In this document: in pieces, positions 1-5,449 of the stretch | Numbering within the stretch: position 1 is the stretch's first letter | Layout of the letters: each line of letters opens with the position of its first letter | Source of the DNA: Myxococcota bacterium | Lineage (GTDB): Bacteria > Myxococcota_A > Polyangia > HGW-17 > JAJRWW01 | DNA: 5,569 nt | Direction: 5' to 3' | Assembly: GCA_024276595.1 (NCBI GenBank) | Contig: JAJRWW010000389.1 | Coordinates: forward strand, 1-5,569 | Notes under the pieces: model-generated | What the model was told of the DNA's origin: nothing | Seen by the model: only the letters and a program-made list of their open reading frames with translations | Database searches by the model: none | Program-made: the position numbers and the translations under genes

Positions 1-420
1 CAGGTGCCGCGGGTTCATGAAGTGTGTGCGGTGCCAGCTCTTGTCGTACTTGCCTCCCACCCGGGCCAGGTCCGGCCCTATGCGGCGGGTGCCGAGCATG
101 TGAGGCCTGTCCCGCACGTACTCGCCCGGCGTGCTTATTGGTGCCTTGACCCCGCGCCAGCCGCTCCGGGTGGTGGCCGTGTCCGCCTCCAGGGTGCGCA
201 CCTGCTGCGTGTGACAGTACCAGCAGCCCTCGCGCTTGTAGATGTTTTTGCCCCGCCTCTGGGCGGCCGTGTAGGGCTTTGTCCCCTTTGTCTGTGTGCG
301 CCAGCTCTTCTCGGTGATGGCGGGCACGATGGTGGTCATCACCCCGCCAATGAGGAACATGCCCAGCACCCCGGCAAAGAGGTACACGGCGTTGTTGTCG
401 GTCTTTTCCAGGATCTTCAT
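1..420 (-). CDS. ccoO: cbb3-type cytochrome c oxidase subunit II, CcoO (partial, N-terminal 140 residues)
   Basis: Membrane-anchored monohaem cytochrome c subunit of cbb3 oxidase, which passes electrons to the haem-copper subunit CcoN. The gene runs off the window edge, so only the first 140 codons are seen. One hydrophobic helix spans about residues 12-33. The haem site is CWYCH at 66-70, followed by TQQVR, which is the CcoO signature. The conserved block GPDLARVGGKY is at 115-125, followed by the WHRTHFMNPR region. The distal methionine ligand would lie beyond the edge. The ATG lies 8 bases after the ccoN stop, and GAGG overlapping that stop (427-430) gives a ribosome site 6 bases upstream, so translation is probably coupled to ccoN. 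The loop between the haem site and GPDLARVGG looks several residues longer than in proteobacterial CcoO as I remember it. The family call is secure from the haem-site context and the position after ccoN. Confidence 0.95.
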   Translation of the reverse strand, partial: MKILEKTDNNAVYLFAGVLGMFLIGGVMTTIVPAITEKSWRTQTKGTKPYTAAQRRGKNIYKREGCWYCHTQQVRTLEADTATTRSGWRGVKAPISTPGEYVRDRPHMLGTRRIGPDLARVGGKYDKSWHRTHFMNPRHL

Positions 421-428
421 TGGCTCCC

Positions 429-1865
429 TCAGACCGCCGCCTTGGCGGGTTTGGACCTGGCAGGGGTCGGGGGCGACTCCTGTGGGGCGGGCACCTCGTA
501 TGTGAAGGTGCGCACCAGGTTGTAAAGAAAGAGGATCGCGCCCGTGTAGATGAGCAGTCCACCAACAAGCCGGGTCCACCAGAAGGGAACCATGAACCGA
601 ACGGTGTCGATGAAGGGGATGGATGTGTCATTCCACTGCAAGCCCTGGATGAAGCCCCCGATCCAGAGGGCGACGAAGAAGAGCAGGCCGCCGGTGAACA
701 TGAGCCAGAAGCTGGTGTTGGCCAGCCCCTCCGAGTAAAGGGGCTTTTTCGCAATGCGTGGGACGGCGTAGAGGCACCCGGCAATGGCAAAGAAGCTGAA
801 GGCCCCCAGCACTGCCATGTGCGCATGGCCGACGATCCAGTCGGTCTTGCTCACGATGGCGTTCACCGTGCGCAGGGCGTGCATGGGGCCCTGGAAGCAG
901 GTCAGCAGGTAGAAGGTGGTGCCAGCCATGAGGTACTTCAGGATGGGGTCCCGGCGCACCTGCTCCCACCTGCCGGAGACGGTGCCAAAGAAGTTCACGA
1001 TGACGGTCAAGACCGGGATGATCAGCATGGCAGAGAAGATGATGGAGACGGTCTGGAGCCACTGGCTGATGGGGCCGTGGATCATGTGGTGTGCGCCGGT
1101 CCAGACGTATATGAAGGAGATGGTCCAAAAGCCGATCATCGATAGCTTGTGGCTGAACAGGGGCGCGCTGGCCTGCTTGGGGATGAAGTAGTAGGCCAGC
1201 GCCACCCCGAGGGGGGTGAAGATGAGGCCCACGGCGTTGTGAACGTAGAACCAGTTCAGGTTGGCCTGGTTCACGCCGGAGAAGAGCTCCGTGGCGAAGT
1301 TTCCCACGATGTAGACGAAGGCGGTCCAGACGATGGCGCCCATGGTGTACCAGATGGCGACGTACATCTTCTGGTGCTTGCGGGTGGCGATTGTGGCGAA
1401 GATGTTGAGACCAAAAAGCACCCACACCACCGTCACACCAATGTCGAGGAACCAGGGCAGCTCAGCGTACTCCAGGCCCTGGGTGATCCCTCCCAGGGTG
1501 GTAAACACCGCCCCCAGGATGATTAGGTCGAAGGCGATGACCGTGAAGAGCCCGAGCTTCTCGCTCCAGAGGCGGTTGCCACACAGGCGCGGGATCACGT
1601 AGTACAGCAGGCCCATGTCGGCGGCCAGGAGCCAGCCAAAGAGCACGCCGTTTACGTGGAGGGGACGCATGCGTCCAAAGGTGAGCTCGGGGGTGTTCCC
1701 CATGAACTCCGGCCAGAGGAACTTGATGGCCACCAGGAGCCCCACCGAGGTGGAGATGACGAAGAACATCACCGAGCTGAGGATGAACGCCTTGGCCGAG
1801 ATGTCTCGGCTGAGGCCCCCGTGCTCGGCGGTGCCGGTGCTGCTGTCGGTGCTTGCGGTGGTCAA
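429..1865 (-). CDS. ccoN: cbb3-type cytochrome c oxidase subunit I, CcoN (haem-copper catalytic subunit)
   Basis: Catalytic subunit that reduces O2 to water in the cytoplasmic membrane. The 478 residues are of normal family length, with about 12 hydrophobic helices between residues 26 and 452. Expected ligands are all present: H70 and H349 for low-spin haem b, H347 for haem b3 (GHAHM), and H209, H259 and H260 for CuB. Y253 (IYVWTGAHH) sits where cbb3 enzymes have the tyrosine cross-linked to a CuB histidine. One key position differs: the usual FEGP motif reads FQGP (Q325). The C-terminal tail (about 458-478) is Pro/Ala/Lys-rich. The start is TTG, one base after the upstream stop, and is chosen because a strong GGAGGT lies 7 bases before it; the next in-frame Met (33) falls inside the first helix. 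The 12-helix length and the Tyr placement argue against NorB, a nitric oxide reductase relative. Confidence 0.97.
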   Translation of the reverse strand: MTTASTDSSTGTAEHGGLSRDISAKAFILSSVMFFVISTSVGLLVAIKFLWPEFMGNTPELTFGRMRPLHVNGVLFGWLLAADMGLLYYVIPRLCGNRLWSEKLGLFTVIAFDLIILGAVFTTLGGITQGLEYAELPWFLDIGVTVVWVLFGLNIFATIATRKHQKMYVAIWYTMGAIVWTAFVYIVGNFATELFSGVNQANLNWFYVHNAVGLIFTPLGVALAYYFIPKQASAPLFSHKLSMIGFWTISFIYVWTGAHHMIHGPISQWLQTVSIIFSAMLIIPVLTVIVNFFGTVSGRWEQVRRDPILKYLMAGTTFYLLTCFQGPMHALRTVNAIVSKTDWIVGHAHMAVLGAFSFFAIAGCLYAVPRIAKKPLYSEGLANTSFWLMFTGGLLFFVALWIGGFIQGLQWNDTSIPFIDTVRFMVPFWWTRLVGGLLIYTGAILFLYNLVRTFTYEVPAPQESPPTPARSKPAKAAV

Positions 1866-1866
1866 C

Positions 1867-3582
1867 TCACTGACCTCCCTTCTGGGTGGCGTCCTTGGAG
1901 GGTTCTGCGGCCGGTCCGGTCCTGGAGAGGGATCGGACGAAGTACACCAGGCTCCAGCGCTGCTTGACCGTCAAGACGTCCCAGGCAGGCATTCCAGTGC
2001 CCACGATGCCGTACTTGATGGACTCGTACAGGCGCTCGTCGGCGAGCCTGGAGAAGAAGTGGTGGTTGCGCAGGTTTCTGGGGCGAGGCAGCATCTCGGG
2101 CGCGTTGGGCCCGCGGCCGTCTCCCAGGCGGCCATGGCAGCCGTAGCAGCGCTTGAGGAAGATCGACCTCCCGCGGCTGGCCGCTGCGGCGCTGTAGGCG
2201 AAAGGCGGAGGCTCCAGCAGTCGCCTGGACTTGCGCGTGGGACGCGCCTTGCCTATGAAGTGCTTGCGCACGAAGGCGAACAGCGCCTCGGCCTGGGCAC
2301 GGGAGAGGAGTGCCTCGAAGGGCGGCATGGCCGTGCCGGGCACTCCGTGGAGTATGGCGTCGTGGGCGCGCTTTTCAGGAAGCCAGTTGAAGAAACGGGC
2401 GTTGGTGAACACCCGCGGTCGGGGCACCAGGTTGTGTGCGATGATGCCCTTGCCGTCGCCCTTGGGGCCGTGGCAACGCGCGCACAGCAGCGAGTACTGC
2501 CTCGAGGGGAGCTGGGGGAGGGTCACCTCCCGCTGGTTGCGCAGAAACAGGGCGATGGCGCTCCGCTCGGAGGGAGACATGAAGAAGTTGGGCATGGAGC
2601 TGCCGGGGGTGTGCCGGCGGGGATCTCGCAGGTGGTCCACCACGTACCTCGCGCTCCGGAGGCGTCCCAGCCAGGTGAGCTCCGGCGCCAGGCGGCCGTC
2701 TGATCGGCCCAGCTTGTGACAGGAGAGGCAGCCCCGGCGCTCGAATGCTGTCTTTCCAACGGCCAGGGTGACCGGCACCCGAGGCGGGGGGGTGGCCAGC
2801 CACCTCTTGTTTTTTCGATGGTACGTGATGGGGTCCTCGACGATGGTCCTCCCCCGTCGGCTCTTGAGGAATACCACGATGTCCACCCGGTCCTGCTTGG
2901 GCATGTTGAAGGTGGGCATTATGGAGAGGGCCACCGCGGCCTTTGGGTTGATTATCTTCGCGTGCATGGCCTGGAGCTTGAGGCGATTGCCCACGTCGGT
3001 GAGCTCCGCGCCCAGCTTGCCCCGCGAGAAGTTCTGGATGGTGTGGCAGCCCACGCAGGCGTACTTCACGAAGAGCCTGGAGCCTCGCTGCAGGTGATCG
3101 GTCCCCTTGGGATATGGGGGCTCGTGGCAACGGACACAGGATGACTGGATGTAGGGCTCCATGAGCAGCGGCTCCGGCCAGAAGTGGCTCCTGCCGTGGG
3201 CGTCGTGGGCGGAGAGCCCCCGGCCGTTTCCCTCGTGACAGATGGTGCAGCCGAAGGTCGAGAAGGGGTGGGGCGGCATGTCCGGGTGAGCCCTGAGTGG
3301 CTGTGGGTCACTTTTGAAGTTGGGGTCGTCGATGGCTGCGTGGCAGGTCCGGCATCGGTCCACCCGGAGCTTGCCGAAGCCCTTTACGATGTCCTGCTTG
3401 ATCTCCAGGCTCGCCGACTGGACGGCCTTTTTGACCGCGGGGTTCTTCGTTCGCCTGGCGGCCAGGTCGTAGTAGCGCTGCTGGTAGGAGTGCCAATCCT
3501 CCTTGGTGGAGCGGAGGGCGATGGCTGCCACGACTCCAAGCAGCAGGAGGCTACAGATGATGATCGCGACTCTTATCTGCAT
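1867..3582 (-). CDS. Membrane-anchored heptaheme c-type cytochrome, probable link between the bc-type complex and cbb3 oxidase
   Basis: A 571-residue electron-transfer protein that I cannot match to a named gene. Residues 1-24 form a hydrophobic signal/anchor helix, so the rest should be periplasmic. Seven haem sites are seen: CRTCH 77-81, CTICH 112-116, CVRCH 149-153, CVGCH 176-180, CLSCH 285-289, CARCH 367-371 and CYGCH 479-483. The first three form a His-rich triheme region (about 70-155; H99, H105, H126, H129, H133 and H163 are possible distal ligands). The last four are class I-like cytochrome c domains with candidate Met ligands M222, M330, M419 and M531. Domains 3 and 4 look like a tandem duplication. 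The ATG at 3582 is 21 bases after the subunit IV stop, with only a weak purine-rich ribosome site, but the anchor helix fixes the start. No c1 or f gene is present nearby, so this protein probably accepts electrons from the Rieske protein (inference). Confidence 0.9.
   Translation of the reverse strand: MQIRVAIIICSLLLLGVVAAIALRSTKEDWHSYQQRYYDLAARRTKNPAVKKAVQSASLEIKQDIVKGFGKLRVDRCRTCHAAIDDPNFKSDPQPLRAHPDMPPHPFSTFGCTICHEGNGRGLSAHDAHGRSHFWPEPLLMEPYIQSSCVRCHEPPYPKGTDHLQRGSRLFVKYACVGCHTIQNFSRGKLGAELTDVGNRLKLQAMHAKIINPKAAVALSIMPTFNMPKQDRVDIVVFLKSRRGRTIVEDPITYHRKNKRWLATPPPRVPVTLAVGKTAFERRGCLSCHKLGRSDGRLAPELTWLGRLRSARYVVDHLRDPRRHTPGSSMPNFFMSPSERSAIALFLRNQREVTLPQLPSRQYSLLCARCHGPKGDGKGIIAHNLVPRPRVFTNARFFNWLPEKRAHDAILHGVPGTAMPPFEALLSRAQAEALFAFVRKHFIGKARPTRKSRRLLEPPPFAYSAAAASRGRSIFLKRCYGCHGRLGDGRGPNAPEMLPRPRNLRNHHFFSRLADERLYESIKYGIVGTGMPAWDVLTVKQRWSLVYFVRSLSRTGPAAEPSKDATQKGGQ
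1873..1878 (-). promoter_or_regulatory. Ribosome binding site deciding the TTG start of ccoN
   Basis: On the minus strand the sequence reads AAGGGAGGT just before the heptaheme gene's stop. The GGAGGT core is 7 bases upstream of the TTG at 1865-1863. No ATG or GTG start lies at a suitable distance, so this near-consensus site fixes the TTG as the start and implies coupled translation of the two genes. Confidence 0.75.
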
Positions 3583-3603
3583 TGTCTTCGCTTTCTCGGC
3601 CGG

Positions 3604-4128
3604 CTACCAGGGGAGCACGAAGTCCCAGTTTCTCCCGCGAAAGAGGGTCCCGATGAGCGTGAGCAGTCCGAGGGTCCCCATTATCCCGAGGAAGATCCAG
3701 TTGGCCGCGCTCCTGGAGCTGTGGAACCAGACCCCCTCTCCGCCGGGCTTGCTCTCCAGGTAGGGGGCGGCTATGGCAAGCAGCACCAGCATGGTCGGGA
3801 TTCCGACTCCTCCCCAGAAGGCGGAGTAGCTGACCATCTCCTGCAGCCCCAGGAAGTACCAAGGGGCCTTGGCGGGGTTTGGCGGGTGCAGGGCGTTGGC
3901 AGGCTCCTCCAGGGGGGCGTTGAAGAGCAGGGAAATGACCGCCAGCACCATGAAGAGCACCAGGAAGAGCAGCACGTATCGGATGAGCCCATCTGGCCAG
4001 GCCAGCACCTGCTTCTCGGTCTGGACGTTCACGGCCTCGCTCCTGGTGGGAACCACGCACATGAGGCCGTAGGTCTTGTCGGGCTTGACCGGGAGGCGCT
4101 CATAGTCGGGAGCTTCGATCTGAGACAT
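3604..4128 (-). CDS. petD: Cytochrome b C-terminal subunit (b6f subunit IV-like) of quinol:cytochrome c reductase
   Basis: The second half of a split cytochrome b, contributing to the quinol oxidation (Qo) site. It has 174 residues, close to the size of subunit IV, with three hydrophobic helices at about 48-69, 106-123 and 143-164. The conserved stretch before the Qo motif is recognisable (NAPLEEPANALHPPNP, 70-85). The motif itself is APWYFLGLQEM at 88-98. The usual PEWY glutamate, a proton acceptor in bc1 and b6f complexes, is replaced by proline. The ATG at 4128 is 2 bases after the stop of the b6-like gene, with GAGG 5 bases upstream, so the two halves should be made in equal amounts. A longer in-frame reading exists upstream but only overlaps the preceding gene. 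There is no C-terminal haem domain, unlike Bacillus QcrC, where subunit IV is fused to cytochrome c; here the cytochrome is the next separate gene. Confidence 0.93.
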   Translation of the reverse strand: MSQIEAPDYERLPVKPDKTYGLMCVVPTRSEAVNVQTEKQVLAWPDGLIRYVLLFLVLFMVLAVISLLFNAPLEEPANALHPPNPAKAPWYFLGLQEMVSYSAFWGGVGIPTMLVLLAIAAPYLESKPGGEGVWFHSSRSAANWIFLGIMGTLGLLTLIGTLFRGRNWDFVLPW

Positions 4129-4130
4129 GG

Positions 4131-4955
4131 CTACCTCTCTTCCTTTTCCGGAGGGGCGTCCTCGGGGGCGTTGTCGCTTCCCGTCCCGGCGGGAGCTGGA
4201 GCCAACGCGAGATCCTCTCGAGGCCTGGCCAGGCCCCCGTCCTTGCGGATTCGCCAGAAATGCCACCCGATGAGCAGGGTCAAAACAGTGGGGAGCACCG
4301 CGACGTGCAGCACGTAAAAGCGCAGCAATGCCTCGCTTCCCACCTGGGAGTCACCCAGCAAGATGAAGCGGACCTGGTCCCCCACCACTGGCGCATACCC
4401 CGCGATTGCCGTGCCCACCACGATGGCCCAGTAGGCGAGCTGATCCCACGGGAGCAGGTATCCGGTGAAGGACATAAACAGGGTCAGCAGGAGCAGAAAC
4501 ACCCCCAGCACCCAGTTGAACTCCCGGGGGGACTTGTGGGAGCCGGTCAGAAAGACCCGCATCATGTGAAGCAGGGCCAGCAGCACCATGGCGTGGGCAG
4601 ACCAGCGGTGCATGTTGCGCAGGAAGGTGCCGAAGAAGACCGCGGAGCGCAGATCCAGCATTCGGTCGTAGGCCTTCTCTGGTGTGGGGACGTAGTAAAA
4701 CATCAGGAGGATGCCCGTCACCACGAGGATGATGAACGTGAAGAAGGTCATCAGCCCCAGACCGAGGGTCGTCTTGAAGCGCAGCGCCCGCTCATGCACC
4801 TTGGCAGAGTGGATGTGCAAGAAGAAGTTGTTGGCCACCGACTGTGCGCGATCCAGCTCGCTCACGGGCAAAGGAGGGCTCCGAAAGATGGAGTACCAGA
4901 TCCGGTGGAGGATTGACTTCCCACGGGTCTCGTCCGCGTGGGGCACGCTTTGCAT
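4131..4955 (-). CDS. petB: Cytochrome b N-terminal subunit (cytochrome b6-like), dihaem
   Basis: Dihaem membrane subunit of the Rieske/cytochrome b complex, carrying electrons across the membrane during quinol oxidation. It has 274 residues with four main helices. Haem ligands are H116 (MHRW) and H130 (LLHMMRV), 14 apart, and H217 (VLHVAV) and H232 (GWHFWRIRKDGG), 15 apart. The 15-residue second spacing marks the b6/Gram-positive type rather than bc1. Other signatures are TGILLMFYYVPT (80-91) and GYLLPWDQ (165-172). There is no cysteine in the protein, so haem c(i) of b6f should be absent. A Pro/Ala/Glu-rich tail of about 30 residues (from about 245) follows the last helix. The ATG at 4955 is used here. 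A GTG at 4961 (two codons longer) overlaps the Rieske stop as GTGA and is better placed for the ribosome site, so it may be the true start. Confidence 0.95.
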   Translation of the reverse strand: MQSVPHADETRGKSILHRIWYSIFRSPPLPVSELDRAQSVANNFFLHIHSAKVHERALRFKTTLGLGLMTFFTFIILVVTGILLMFYYVPTPEKAYDRMLDLRSAVFFGTFLRNMHRWSAHAMVLLALLHMMRVFLTGSHKSPREFNWVLGVFLLLLTLFMSFTGYLLPWDQLAYWAIVVGTAIAGYAPVVGDQVRFILLGDSQVGSEALLRFYVLHVAVLPTVLTLLIGWHFWRIRKDGGLARPREDLALAPAPAGTGSDNAPEDAPPEKEER

Positions 4956-4957
4956 GG

Positions 4958-5449
4958 TCACGCTTTGATCTCCAGGTAGGTGCCGGCCGGGACCTTCTTG
5001 TCCTTGTCGACCACCAGGTCCCCGTTGGGGGCCAGGCTGATCAGGAACCAGGCCAGGGGCGAGGGGGCCGGGCCCGAGACATTGGAGCCCCGGCGGTCGT
5101 AGGTGGATCCATGACAGGGGCACTCAAAGCCTATGTCGGTGGCATTCACGGTACAGCCCAGGTGGGTGCACTTCGTGCTGATGACTGCAAACTGGTTTCC
5201 CTCCCTGCGCACGAGCACGGCCTGCTTCTGGTAGGCTATCTCGCTGCCAGAGGTGAAGGTGGCAGGTTTGCCCACGCGAAACTTCTGTGGGGGGCCGTAG
5301 GTGACCCGGGGCTTGAAGAAGACCGCGGTCAACAGCCCGAGGGCGCTCCCAGAGAGGGCCAGGGCCCCGGTTGCGATCATCCCCAGGACCCTCCGTCGAC
5401 TGTTGCCCTCCTTCGGTGGACGGTCCTTGCTCAGCTTTGTGTCACTCAT
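4958..5449 (-). CDS. petC: Rieske [2Fe-2S] iron-sulfur subunit of quinol:cytochrome c reductase
   Basis: Takes the first electron from quinol at the Qo site and passes it to a c-type cytochrome. The protein has 163 residues. Cluster-binding box 1 is CTHLGC (94-99) and box 2 is CPCHGS (110-115). The ligands are C94, H96, C110 and H113, and C99 and C112 can form the stabilising disulfide. S115 and Y117 are the positions whose hydrogen bonds raise the cluster potential, and both are present. The N-terminus has a twin-arginine-like segment (SRRRVLG, 17-23) followed by a hydrophobic helix (about 21-45), which fits Tat export with the helix kept as an anchor. The ATG at 5449 overlaps the ccoS stop by 8 bases, and GAGGAAA (5458-5464) serves as its ribosome site. 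A longer in-frame reading lies entirely within ccoS and is rejected. The next gene is cytochrome b, as in many bc/b6f operons. Confidence 0.96.
   Translation of the reverse strand: MSDTKLSKDRPPKEGNSRRRVLGMIATGALALSGSALGLLTAVFFKPRVTYGPPQKFRVGKPATFTSGSEIAYQKQAVLVRREGNQFAVISTKCTHLGCTVNATDIGFECPCHGSTYDRRGSNVSGPAPSPLAWFLISLAPNGDLVVDKDKKVPAGTYLEIKA
4970..4973 (-). promoter_or_regulatory. Ribosome binding site of the cytochrome b gene, favouring a GTG start
   Basis: GGAG on the minus strand lies 8 bases from the GTG at 4961-4959 but 14 bases from the ATG at 4955. It sits inside the last codons of the Rieske gene. The spacing favours the GTG; start-codon preference favours the ATG. Confidence 0.5.

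Noticed and set aside
4..525. Plus-strand open reading frame of 173 codons
   Set aside because: Antisense to ccoO and the end of ccoN; the minus-strand reading carries the CWYCH haem site and conserved CcoO blocks.
628..1425. Second minus-strand frame of 265 codons inside ccoN
   Set aside because: Out-of-frame shadow: rich in His, Arg and Pro with no membrane segments, while the overlapping frame gives a full CcoN.
1615..2703. Long plus-strand open reading frame of 362 codons
   Set aside because: It is antisense to ccoN and the heptaheme gene, both with clear cofactor motifs. GC-rich coding sequence commonly leaves long open frames on the opposite strand; its translation shows no domain or membrane pattern I recognise.
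3583..3603. Possible promoter or terminator in the 21-base gap before the heptaheme gene
   Set aside because: Too short for a promoter and no hairpin followed by T-run is seen; it reads only as a purine-rich leader.
4129..4266. Longer start for subunit IV
   Set aside because: The extension is an Arg/Gly/Pro-rich overlap with the end of the cytochrome b gene; the ATG at 4128 has a good ribosome site.
3184..4317. Plus-strand open reading frame of 377 codons opposite the heptaheme gene, subunit IV and cytochrome b
   Set aside because: Spans three real genes on the other strand, is low-complexity (Gly/Glu/His-rich), and has no recognisable motif.
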